Origin: JBBRHQ01 sp963840235
GTDB taxonomy: Bacteria; Actinomycetota; Thermoleophilia; Solirubrobacterales; 70-9
Assembly (NCBI GenBank): GCA_963840235.1
Contig: CAWIYC010000009.1
Location: forward strand, 1 to 64,000
Length of the DNA stretch: 64,000 bases
Direction: 5' to 3'
The position numbers and the translations under genes were made by a program. The stretch's first letter is position 1; each line of letters begins with the position of its first letter. Below the pieces are notes generated by a model. That model was not told the DNA's origin, did not search any database, and worked only from the letters and a program-made list of their open reading frames with translations. Positions 50,692-58,431 of the stretch are shown piece by piece.

Positions 50692-52218
50692 GTGATGAGG
50701 AGGGGAGCGTTCTCAGTAATGGCAGTCGGTCTCGCCGCGCTGACGGCGGTGTTGATCGGCCCGGCGGCGGCGCAGCAGCGTGGCCACGGCCAGGAGCAGG
50801 GGCAGGCGAAGCGGCCCAACGTCGTCGTGATCATGACCGACGACCAGGACTTCCGATCGATGTGGGTCCTGCCGAAGACGCGCAGGCTGATCGGCGCCAG
50901 GGGGACCGTCTTCCAGCAGTCGATCATCAACTTCCCGCTCTGCTGCCCCTCCCGCGCGACCTTCCTCACCGGCCAGTACGCGCACAACCACGGGGTTCAC
51001 TGGAACTACATGCCGCTGGGCGGGTACCAGAAGCTGAACGGGCACAAGACGCTGCCGGTCTGGCTGCACCGCGCCGGTTACCGGACGATCCACATCGGCA
51101 AGTACCTCAACGACTACGGCGTCGACAAGCCGCGCGAGGTTCCGCCGGGCTGGGACGACTGGCACGGCGGCGTCGACCCGTCCACCTACGACTACTACGG
51201 GTACACGCTCAACAACAACGGCAAGCTGAAGACATACGGGCGCAAGCCGGCCGACTACTCGGTGGACGTCTATGCCGGGCTCGCGGTCGACGCGATCGAC
51301 AGGGCGTCGAAGACCGGGAAGCCCTTCTTCATGAACCTGGCGCCGAACGCGCCGCACACCGTGGCCGTCGAGTCCGGGGCCCGCGTCGAGGGAACCCCGG
51401 CGGTTCCGGCGCCGCGTTACGCGAACCGCTTCGCCAACACGCCGATCCCCCGTTACCCGGACTTCAACGAAGCCGATATCTCCGACAAGCCGACGACGTT
51501 GGCGGCCTTCTTCCCCAACCCGCTGACCGATAGCCAGATCTCGGCCCTGCAGGACCACTACCGGGGCCGCATGGGCTCACTTCTCGCGGTCGACGACATG
51601 GTCTCCCGGGTGGTCAAGTCGCTGAAGCGAAACGGCGAGTACCGCAACACGGTGCTGATCTTCACCTCCGACAACGGCTGGATCCTCGGCGAGCATCGCC
51701 TCTATGACCCGGTCAGCCAGGACGGGCGGCCGACCGGAGTCAAGTACGTCCCCTACGAGGGCTCTTCGAGGGTGCCGCTGATGATCGCCGGGCCGGGCTT
51801 CCCGAAGAACAGCAAGGTGCACGGGGTGGTCAGCAACGCCGACCTGGCGCCGACGATCCTCGACATCGCCAACGCCCACCCGACCCTCCCCGAGGACGGC
51901 GTCTCGCTGCTTCGCGCCGCCGGCAAGCCGAAGAGGCTGCGCGACCGCGGCGTGCTGATCGAGACCTTCACCAACCCCCGTGGCGTGCAGCCCTACAAGT
52001 CGATTCGCACCGCGCGCTACCGCTATGACGTGCAGGAGGACGGCCAGGAGGGTCTGTATGACCTGAAGCGCGACCCCTGGGAGCTGCAGAGCGTCCACAA
52101 CGACCCGCGCTATGCGGAGATCAAGACGATCCTCAAGCGCCGCCTGCAGAGGCTGATCTCCTGCAAGGGTGAGACCTGCCGGGCCAGGTTCGGGCCCCTG
52201 CCGGCGCCGGGCAGCTAG
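50692..52218 (+). CDS. Secreted formylglycine-type sulfatase
   Basis: About 508 residues from GTG 50692 (ATG 50695 next). Signal peptide (VMAVGLAALTAVLIGPAAA), then VVVIMTDDQDFRSM with metal-binding Asp residues, NFPLCCPSRATFLTGQ with the C-x-P-S-R site whose Cys must become formylglycine, IHIGKYLNDYG, NLAPNAPH and FTSDNGWILGEHR. It hydrolyses sulfate esters (or related phospho-/phosphonate esters) outside the membrane, needing a formylglycine-generating enzyme not found in the window. Regulated presumably by the divergent TetR gene. Its TAG stop overlaps that of the convergent metallophosphoesterase in a CTAG. Confidence 0.92.
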   Translation: MMRRGAFSVMAVGLAALTAVLIGPAAAQQRGHGQEQGQAKRPNVVVIMTDDQDFRSMWVLPKTRRLIGARGTVFQQSIINFPLCCPSRATFLTGQYAHNHGVHWNYMPLGGYQKLNGHKTLPVWLHRAGYRTIHIGKYLNDYGVDKPREVPPGWDDWHGGVDPSTYDYYGYTLNNNGKLKTYGRKPADYSVDVYAGLAVDAIDRASKTGKPFFMNLAPNAPHTVAVESGARVEGTPAVPAPRYANRFANTPIPRYPDFNEADISDKPTTLAAFFPNPLTDSQISALQDHYRGRMGSLLAVDDMVSRVVKSLKRNGEYRNTVLIFTSDNGWILGEHRLYDPVSQDGRPTGVKYVPYEGSSRVPLMIAGPGFPKNSKVHGVVSNADLAPTILDIANAHPTLPEDGVSLLRAAGKPKRLRDRGVLIETFTNPRGVQPYKSIRTARYRYDVQEDGQEGLYDLKRDPWELQSVHNDPRYAEIKTILKRRLQRLISCKGETCRARFGPLPAPGS

Positions 52219-54437
52219 GCGCCCGCGCCCCCGGGACGCCTGACGATCTCGCAGCCGCTGACGCGGTCCCCGCGGTCGGCGACGACCAGATCGCCGCGGC
52301 CCGCCCCGCAGAAGACCCGGTCGCGGGATCCGTCGCGGGCCATGACCCTGTCGGCGCCGGCTCCGGCGACGACGCGGTCGCGGCCGGAGCCACCGTTGAG
52401 CCTGTCGCCGCCGCCGCCGCCGTCGATGCAATCGGCGCCGGCGAGGCCGTAGAGGCTGTCGCGGCCGCCGCGACCGAGCAGGCGGTCGCTGCCGCGCGTC
52501 CCGACCAGGCGGTCACGATCGCCGCGGCCGGCGCTGCGGTTGGTGCAGTGGCCGAGCCTGTAGCCGCGGCGGGGGTCGGAGATCAGCAACTCCACGTTGC
52601 GGTCCCGGGTGGCGCCCTCCCCGCAGGGATCCGGAGTGCAGCGGCGAGCGCCGGAGTCCGGGTCGTTGTAGGCGAGGGTGCGCCCGAGCGAAGCGAGGTC
52701 GCTGGAGCCGAAGCCGGCGGCTGGGCCGTGAGCCGGGGCGGTCGCCTTGCCGGCGTGGTCGATCACCGTGTTGAACAGCGACAGCGTCTTGTCGTGATTG
52801 TCGAAAAGCTGCAGCAGCCGGGCCTGCTGGGGCCAGTCGGCCTCGGCGGCGGCGCGAATCATCCAGAAGCCGCCCCCGTCTGCGGAGGCATAGGGCTCGA
52901 CCCGGTTGACGTGGCTGTGCCCGGCCACCCAGGCGACCACGTGGGGGTAGCGATGCAGGAGGCCGACCATGTCGGCGCCAAGGTGGATCGGCTCCGAGCT
53001 GCGCGGGTCGACGTCGCAGCCGGGGTTGACGTCGTGGCCGTGGGGGTCGGCGACCGTGCAGTCCGGGGCGACCTCGTCGGCGACATCGGCGCCGAGACTG
53101 CCGATCGCGTGGTGGCTGAACAGGACCACCAACTCGTCGGCCGCCGTCGCGTCCTTGAGCTCGGCCTCGAGCCAGCGGTACTGCGGGTCGTCGATGTTGC
53201 CCTCGGCCGAGGTGGAGAGGACGCCGCCCTCGGAGACAGTGTCGAGGGAGATCATCCTCACCCCGGGCAGCGGGCTGAAGCTGTAGTAGCCCGCGGCGCC
53301 GCCCGAGGCCGACTCCTGGGCCGGATCGATGAAGCCGAAGCCGTGACCATCGGCCTGCGAGCCGGAGAGGAACACCTGCTTGTACTGGCTCTTCGAGACG
53401 AAGCGGCGGCGCTCGTCGGGCGGGGTCAGGATCGTGTCGCCGGCGGGCGCCATTGCGTGCAGGTCGAGCACGTCCTGGATCGAGAAGTCGAGGAAGGAGC
53501 TGCCATCGGGGAAGATGGCGCTGAGCGGCTTGATGCAGCCGGTGGCGACGGTCTCGAATACGGTGGTGGCGGCGACGTTCCCCTGTACGAGGCCGTCGTG
53601 ATTGCCGAAGGTGACGTAGCTGGGGACGTCGAGGCCGGCCGCCGTGAAGCTTTGCTGGGCCCGGTTCATCAGCCCCGGGTACTGGGGGAAGTCGGCGTAG
53701 CGCCCGGCCGGCTGGGCCGCGAGGTCGGGAGCGTAGAACGGGGTTGCCGGATAATCGGCGGTGTCCTGGACGCCGGTGTAGAGCGCCGCCTCGGCCGCAC
53801 CCGGGACCCCCGGGACCGCGCAAAGGGGGTTGCTGTTGCCTGCCGGATCGACGCCGCTGTTGGGGTCGAGGGTGCCGCCCTCGAGCAGGGCCCGCACCCA
53901 CTCGGTCTCGTTCAGCTGCTGGCTGTCGGCGGAGTCGCCGGTGTCAATGGTGAAGTCCATCGCCCGGTGGCTGCCATCGCCGGCTGCGACCGGGGCGGCG
54001 CCGGCGAAGGAGTTGACCTGGCGGATCATCGCGTCGTCGATCACCGGCTCGAGGCTCTCCCAGGGACGGAACGCCGAGCTGAAGGCCGCAGATACGGAGT
54101 CGAGGGCCTCGACCCGGGCGGGGCTCTCCTCGTCGGCGAGCTGGAAGTCGGAGAGCTGGCCGAAGTAGCCGAGCGAGGTGCGGCGGCCGGCGCGGCCGTT
54201 GGCGGCGCTGCCGACCCCCTCCTCGCGAACGACGTAGCCCTCCCCGGGAGTGCCCAGCAAGAGCTGGCGGAAGCCGGCGGCCGAGTCGGCGACGATGCGT
54301 TGCTCGACGGTGGTCTTGCCCAACGTGTCCTCGGCGGCGCTTGCCGGCGACGCTGCGAACACGGATGCCAGGAGGGCAGCGGCAGTGCTCGCCGCCAGGC
54401 TACGAGACTTCCTTCTCCCTGTCCGCACTCTCTCCAT
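52215..54437 (-). CDS. Secreted metallophosphoesterase (TIGR03767/PPA1498-like) with RTX-like C-terminal repeats
   Basis: 740 residues. Signal peptide (AASTAAALLASVFAASPASA). Calcineurin-like metal motifs: FGQLSDFQLAD (D-x-Q/H variant), DFTIDTGDSADS (GDS), TFGNHDGLVQG (GNHD), VVLFSHHAIGS and WVAGHSHVNRV (GHxH). These fit the TIGR03767 group of actinobacterial phosphoesterases. The last ~130 residues carry Gly/Asp repeats (GTRGSDRLLGRGGRDSL, GGSGRDRVVAGAGADRV) resembling RTX calcium units, as in the protein at 35.9 kb, but with many Arg. Substrate unknown. ATG at 54437 is preceded by GGGGGA; a TAGCGT box lies ~30 bp upstream. Confidence 0.87.
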   Translation of the reverse strand: MERVRTGRRKSRSLAASTAAALLASVFAASPASAAEDTLGKTTVEQRIVADSAAGFRQLLLGTPGEGYVVREEGVGSAANGRAGRRTSLGYFGQLSDFQLADEESPARVEALDSVSAAFSSAFRPWESLEPVIDDAMIRQVNSFAGAAPVAAGDGSHRAMDFTIDTGDSADSQQLNETEWVRALLEGGTLDPNSGVDPAGNSNPLCAVPGVPGAAEAALYTGVQDTADYPATPFYAPDLAAQPAGRYADFPQYPGLMNRAQQSFTAAGLDVPSYVTFGNHDGLVQGNVAATTVFETVATGCIKPLSAIFPDGSSFLDFSIQDVLDLHAMAPAGDTILTPPDERRRFVSKSQYKQVFLSGSQADGHGFGFIDPAQESASGGAAGYYSFSPLPGVRMISLDTVSEGGVLSTSAEGNIDDPQYRWLEAELKDATAADELVVLFSHHAIGSLGADVADEVAPDCTVADPHGHDVNPGCDVDPRSSEPIHLGADMVGLLHRYPHVVAWVAGHSHVNRVEPYASADGGGFWMIRAAAEADWPQQARLLQLFDNHDKTLSLFNTVIDHAGKATAPAHGPAAGFGSSDLASLGRTLAYNDPDSGARRCTPDPCGEGATRDRNVELLISDPRRGYRLGHCTNRSAGRGDRDRLVGTRGSDRLLGRGGRDSLYGLAGADCIDGGGGGDRLNGGSGRDRVVAGAGADRVMARDGSRDRVFCGAGRGDLVVADRGDRVSGCEIVRRPGGAGA

Positions 54438-54620
54438 TCCCCCGCGCCACACGGCGCTGGGGTGACGCTATCGCACCGCCGCGGCCTGCGCGACCCCTGC
54501 TGCTGCTGGGAGTCTCGGCCGGGGCCGCCGATGAGGCGATCGCCCCCGCCGCGCCTGCGTTACCAGCTCCGTCCTTCGCCCAGAGGAGTTTGCCGTGGCC
54601 GCGCCTCCAGGCAACTCCAC
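54438..54620. other. 183-bp intergenic region, nothing recognised
   Basis: Between the aldehyde dehydrogenase stop and the metallophosphoesterase start. Apart from the TAGCGT on the minus strand (54467-54472) I see no gene, RNA or clear terminator. Confidence 0.5.
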
Positions 54621-56066
54621 CTACCCCTGCAAGGTGACGAAGCGCTCCTCGGTCAGCTCGTAGACCGCGTAGGCGGGGCCTTCGCGGGTGTTGCCTGAGT
54701 CCTTGACGCCGCCGTATGGCTGCTGGTCGGCGCGGAAGGTGGGGACCTCGTTGATGAGGACGCCGCCGAACTCGAGTGCCGCGGCCGCCTCGAGGCCACG
54801 GCCGACGTCGCGGGTGAAAACGCCGGCCTGGAGGCCGAACTTGGAATCGTTGGCCATCTCCAGCGCCTCGGCGAAGTCGGAGAAGCGGTCGATCGTCGCA
54901 ACCGGGCCGAAGATCTCCTCGCACCAGACCTTCGCCTCGCGCGGCGGGTGGGCGATCACGGTCGGCGCAAGGCAGCGGCCCTCGTCGACCAGTTCACCGC
55001 CGGTGAGGACCTCGCCGCCGGATGCCGCCGCCTCGTCCACCCAGGCCTTGACCCGGTCGCGGTCGGCGGGCGAGATCAGCGGCCCGACGTCGGTCTCGCT
55101 GTCGAGCGGGTCGCCGACCACGAGCGACTCGGTGTTGGCGACGAAGCGCTCGGTGAATGCGTCTGCGATCTCGGAGTGGAGGAGGATCCGCTGGATCGAG
55201 ATGCAGCTCTGTCCCGCGTGGGAGAAGGCATGCAGCTTGGCCTTGTCCGCCGCGGTCTCCCAATCGCCGTCTGCGTTGACGATCAGCGGTGCGTTCGACC
55301 CCAGCTCCAGGTTGACCTTCTTGTGCGGGACCTTGCTGCGGATCCCCCAACCGACCGGGGCCGAGCCGGTGAAGGTGATCGCCCGGGTCAACTCGCTCTC
55401 GACGATCGCCTTGCCGACCTCGGCGCCGGGGCCCGGGACGACGCTGAGCCAGCCCTCCGGCAACCCGGCCTCGAGCAGGATCTCCGCCAGCTTCAGGGCC
55501 GAGATCGGCGTCTGGCCGGCGGGCTTGAGCACGACTGCGTTGCCAGCGGCTATCGCCGGGCCGAGCTTGTGGGCGACGAGGTTGAGCGGGAAGTTGAAGG
55601 GGCTGATCGCGCCGACGACCCCGTAGGGGACCCGCATCATCACCCCGAGCTTTCCGGCGCCCGCGGCCGAAGCGTCCATCGGCACCGTGCCGCCGGTCAG
55701 CTTGCGCGCCTCGACCGAGGAGAAAGCGAGCGTCTCGGCACAGCGGGAGGCCTCGACGGTGGCGGTCTTCAGCGGCTTGCCGGCCTCGGCGGAGATCGTC
55801 AGCGCCAGGTCCTCGACCCGCTCGGCGACGATCCCGGCCGCGCGGTCGAGCATCGCCGCACGCTCGTACTGGGGGAAGCCGCCGGAGCTGAAGGCGTCGT
55901 GGGCGGACCTCGCTGCGCGCTCGACCAGGGCGGAGTCGCCCTGGGCGACGCGGCCGACGACGGTGCCGTCATAGGGGCTCTCGACCTCGCCCCAGTCACC
56001 GGTCTCGAGCCACTCGCCCGCGACCAGCAGCTTGTGGTCGGTCGCCTCGATCGTCTCCGTCGCCAT
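54621..56066 (-). CDS. NAD(P)-dependent aldehyde dehydrogenase
   Basis: 481 residues. SPFNFPLNLVAHKLGPAIA and VVLKPAGQTP bind the cofactor, FTGSAPVGWGI is the nucleotide-loop motif, NLELGSNAPLIV holds the general base Glu and HAGQSCISIQRIL the nucleophilic Cys. It oxidises an aldehyde to the acid; the sequence suggests a glyceraldehyde-3-phosphate/lactaldehyde/phenylacetaldehyde-like subgroup but the substrate cannot be read. It could act on aldehydes from the ThDP decarboxylase at 44.9 kb, an inference from the shared window only. ATG at 56066 has a very good ribosome site (GGAGGAAGG). Confidence 0.95.
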   Translation of the reverse strand: MATETIEATDHKLLVAGEWLETGDWGEVESPYDGTVVGRVAQGDSALVERAARSAHDAFSSGGFPQYERAAMLDRAAGIVAERVEDLALTISAEAGKPLKTATVEASRCAETLAFSSVEARKLTGGTVPMDASAAGAGKLGVMMRVPYGVVGAISPFNFPLNLVAHKLGPAIAAGNAVVLKPAGQTPISALKLAEILLEAGLPEGWLSVVPGPGAEVGKAIVESELTRAITFTGSAPVGWGIRSKVPHKKVNLELGSNAPLIVNADGDWETAADKAKLHAFSHAGQSCISIQRILLHSEIADAFTERFVANTESLVVGDPLDSETDVGPLISPADRDRVKAWVDEAAASGGEVLTGGELVDEGRCLAPTVIAHPPREAKVWCEEIFGPVATIDRFSDFAEALEMANDSKFGLQAGVFTRDVGRGLEAAAALEFGGVLINEVPTFRADQQPYGGVKDSGNTREGPAYAVYELTEERFVTLQG

Positions 56067-56162
56067 CGTCCTTCCTCCTCTCGCTTTCCTCTTCTCCCAG
56101 CCTAGAGGAAGGTCACCGGGAGGCCGATACCCCCGGGCGCCGAAGGTGTTCGGTGAAGAGGC

Positions 56163-57308
56163 ATGACCCGAATCAGACCGATCCACCCGGTCACGGTGGC
56201 GTTGATCGCCGCCTTCGCGACCTCGACGACGCTGCTGTTCGCAGCGCAGGCCCCCGCGGCTGTGAAGTGGGTGGTCAAGGGGCGCGGCTTCGGCCACGGG
56301 GTAGGGATGAGCCAGTACGGCTCCTACGGCTACGCCCGCCACGGCAAGGGTTACCGCTCCATCCTCGGCCACTACTACCGGGGGACGTCGGTTGGCGGGC
56401 TGCGCAAGACCAGGGTGGTGCGGGTGCTGCTCGAGATCGACGGCGGCGACGTCGGCTTCAGTGCGGTCCGCAGCGCCTGCGGGCGGCGGCTCGATCCGGA
56501 TCGCAGCTACGAGGCCCACCGCCGCGGAGATGGCGTCCGCCTGCGCACGAGTGGCGGCAAGTTGCTGGCGAGATGCGGCGGAGGGCTGCGGGCGGCAGGG
56601 CGCGGGAGGATCCGGGTCGCCGGGGTCGGCGCCTACCGCGGCGCGCTCGAGGTGGTGCCGACGAGGAGCGAGGCCGGGTCGCTGAACGTGGTCAACGCGG
56701 TCAGCGTCAACCAATACGTCAAGGGCGTGATCGCGAACGAGATGCCGGCCTCCTGGCCGCTGGCGGCGCTGCGCACGCAGGCGGTCGCCAGCCGCTCATA
56801 CGGGCTCTCGGCCGGGGTTGACGGCAACGGCTTCGACCTCTACGACGACACCAGCAGTCAGGTCTACGGCGGCATCGCCAGCGAGACGGCGCGAAGCAAC
56901 CGGGCCGCCTCGAGCACCAGCGGCGAGGTCGTCCGCTACAGCGGCGGGATCGCCGAGACCTTCTTCTCGGCCTGCTCGGGGGGGCGCACGGAGAGCGTCC
57001 AGTACGCGTTCTACGGCGACCCGGTCCCCTACCTGAGGAGCGTCAAGGATCCCTACGACTACTACTGCCCCCTGCACAAGTGGAGGCTGGCTTTCTCGGG
57101 GCCCGAGATCAGCTCCCGCCTCGGCTCCTCCCTCAAGGGCCGCCTCAAGCGGATCGTCGTCACCGAGCGCGGCGACTCGCCGAGAATCGTCTGGGCCCGG
57201 CTCTACGGCACCGGCGGCGTCAGCAGGATCCGCGGCGACTCGCTCCAGCAAGCGCTCGGCGGCTACGACCGCTGGATGCACTTCCGCAAGCTCGTCAGCA
57301 GGCGCTAG
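56163..57308 (+). CDS. SpoIID/LytB-domain secreted protein, motif order permuted
   Basis: 381 residues. Signal peptide (ALIAAFATSTTLLFAAQAPA). The GRGFGHGVGMSQYGSYGYA motif and ILGHYYRGT follow immediately (residues ~42-80), whereas in Bacillus SpoIID this block is at the C-terminal end. The core amidase-enhancer/transglycosylase segment follows: VNQYVKGVIANEMPASWPLA, AALRTQAVASRSYGL, QVYGG, ETFFSACSGGRTES and PYLRSVKDPYD. SpoIID proteins cleave or support cleavage of peptidoglycan glycan strands. There are no sporulation genes here, so a role in cell-wall remodelling is more likely. Complete; ATG with AAGAGG close upstream. Confidence 0.88.
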   Translation: MTRIRPIHPVTVALIAAFATSTTLLFAAQAPAAVKWVVKGRGFGHGVGMSQYGSYGYARHGKGYRSILGHYYRGTSVGGLRKTRVVRVLLEIDGGDVGFSAVRSACGRRLDPDRSYEAHRRGDGVRLRTSGGKLLARCGGGLRAAGRGRIRVAGVGAYRGALEVVPTRSEAGSLNVVNAVSVNQYVKGVIANEMPASWPLAALRTQAVASRSYGLSAGVDGNGFDLYDDTSSQVYGGIASETARSNRAASSTSGEVVRYSGGIAETFFSACSGGRTESVQYAFYGDPVPYLRSVKDPYDYYCPLHKWRLAFSGPEISSRLGSSLKGRLKRIVVTERGDSPRIVWARLYGTGGVSRIRGDSLQQALGGYDRWMHFRKLVSRR

Positions 57309-57333
57309 GCGGAGGCCCGGCGGAGGCCGGCAG

Positions 57334-57403
57334 CGGCGAGAGTGATCTGAGCCACCCTATTGGTGACGAATTGAAGTTTCGCGAGCGGCGCTGGGCTTGG
57401 GGG
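57334..57403 (-). repeat. Structured dispersed repeat, copy B (70 bp)
   Basis: Aligns with 23055-23133: shared CGGCGAGAGTG, CTGAG-CA, GGTGAC-AATTG, AGCGGCGC and TTGGGGG blocks in the same order. The outer stem is weaker than in copy A, but the inner CACC-ctatt-GGTG stem remains. It ends 4 bp before the stop codon of the minus-strand gene at 57408, the same placement as copy A. Confidence 0.75.
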
Positions 57404-57407
57404 ACGC

Positions 57408-58397
57408 TCAGCCGTCGGGGTAGGGCTGGATCGGGATCCCGTGATCGGTCTCGTGCATCCCGAACTCATAGGCGGCGCCGCCGGAGAGGTGCAGGTGGCG
57501 GTCGGGCAGGCCCTTGCGGCTGACGCTCAGCTCGAGGTCGGAGATGGAGCAATTCAGGGTGTTGTGCTCCGGCCCCTCGGGGTCTGCGTAGACCCAGCCG
57601 ACGAAGTCCTTGGCCGGTGCCGAGACCCGGCCCTCGACCGTGGCGTCGCGGCCGGTGAGCCGGAAGTCGCAGGAGGTCGGCCGCTCGTTGACGCGGCAGG
57701 AGCGGATCTGATCGATGCCCCCGAGCCGGTGGGGACTGCCGTCGAGAACCAGCATCCCGGAGGGAATCCAGCGGGTCCTCCACGGACCGAGCCGGATCCG
57801 CGCCGCACCCGCATCGAAGTAGGTCTCCGGCTCGCCGGCGAACCCGGTCCCCTCGAGCCAGACCCAGCGCTCGGCGTGCTCGCTGCCCCAGTTGTGACCG
57901 ATCATCCCCGGCCATTCGCTCAACTCGATCGTCGTGCCGTTGACGTCGAGCGAACCGCTGAAGCGGGCGTCGGGAAAAGGCGCCACGAACTTGGTCTTGG
58001 GCAGCGGCGTCTCATACAGCCAGTCCGCCGGCAGGTACTTGCAGGGCTCGGCCTCGCCGGAGAACGAGAGCTCCCAGGTCGCCACCAGCCCCTCGGTTGC
58101 GACCGTCCCGGTGGCCCGCCCGGGCCCGATCTCGGCGCCGTCCACCCGGATCCAGGAGCCCTCGGGCGCCCACAGCTTCGAGGCCGGAACCGTGGCCTTC
58201 GTCGCCTGCGGGCCCTCGGCGCCGGCGTCGAAGAGGACGAACCAGATCGAGGCCTTGGGCTCCCCCCCGGGGCGCTTGTGGACCGTGTGACGGATCCAGA
58301 TCCCCTGGCCCCCGCCGGGCCGGCAGGCCTTGATGTAGAAGCTCTCGTAGTGGCCGGCATCGGCCGGGACCTGGGGGAAGCGGGCGCCGTCGTCCAC
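57408..58397 (-). CDS. AttH / carotenoid 1,2-hydratase / tocopherol cyclase-like protein
   Basis: 329 residues, cytoplasmic (no signal). FYIKACRPGGGQGIWIRHTV and WPGMIGHNWGSEHAERWVWLEG are characteristic of the lipocalin-like AttH/CrtC/tocopherol-cyclase group; many short beta-strands throughout agree with that fold. The group includes hydratases of carotenoids, cyclases and proteins without known activity, so no reaction can be given. GTG at 58397 with TAGGGT 6 nt upstream; YchF and PAP2 genes upstream are a separate unit. Confidence 0.8.
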   Translation of the reverse strand: MDDGARFPQVPADAGHYESFYIKACRPGGGQGIWIRHTVHKRPGGEPKASIWFVLFDAGAEGPQATKATVPASKLWAPEGSWIRVDGAEIGPGRATGTVATEGLVATWELSFSGEAEPCKYLPADWLYETPLPKTKFVAPFPDARFSGSLDVNGTTIELSEWPGMIGHNWGSEHAERWVWLEGTGFAGEPETYFDAGAARIRLGPWRTRWIPSGMLVLDGSPHRLGGIDQIRSCRVNERPTSCDFRLTGRDATVEGRVSAPAKDFVGWVYADPEGPEHNTLNCSISDLELSVSRKGLPDRHLHLSGGAAYEFGMHETDHGIPIQPYPDG

Positions 58398-58403
58398 GCA
58401 GCG

Positions 58404-58409
58404 ACCCTA
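58404..58409 (-). promoter_or_regulatory. Leaderless-type -10 box (TAGGGT) of the AttH-like gene
   Basis: TAGGGT, 6 nt, GTG at 58397 on the minus strand. Confidence 0.5.
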
Positions 58410-58431
58410 CCGCGAGCGGCTGCGGCGCGCC

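Noticed and set aside
52548..54698. 716-codon plus-strand frame
   Set aside because: Antisense shadow of the metallophosphoesterase gene.
54621..56714. N-terminal extension of the aldehyde dehydrogenase to 697 residues
   Set aside because: The extra part is low-complexity, runs over the SpoIID-like gene and lies upstream of an ATG with an excellent ribosome site and normal family start.
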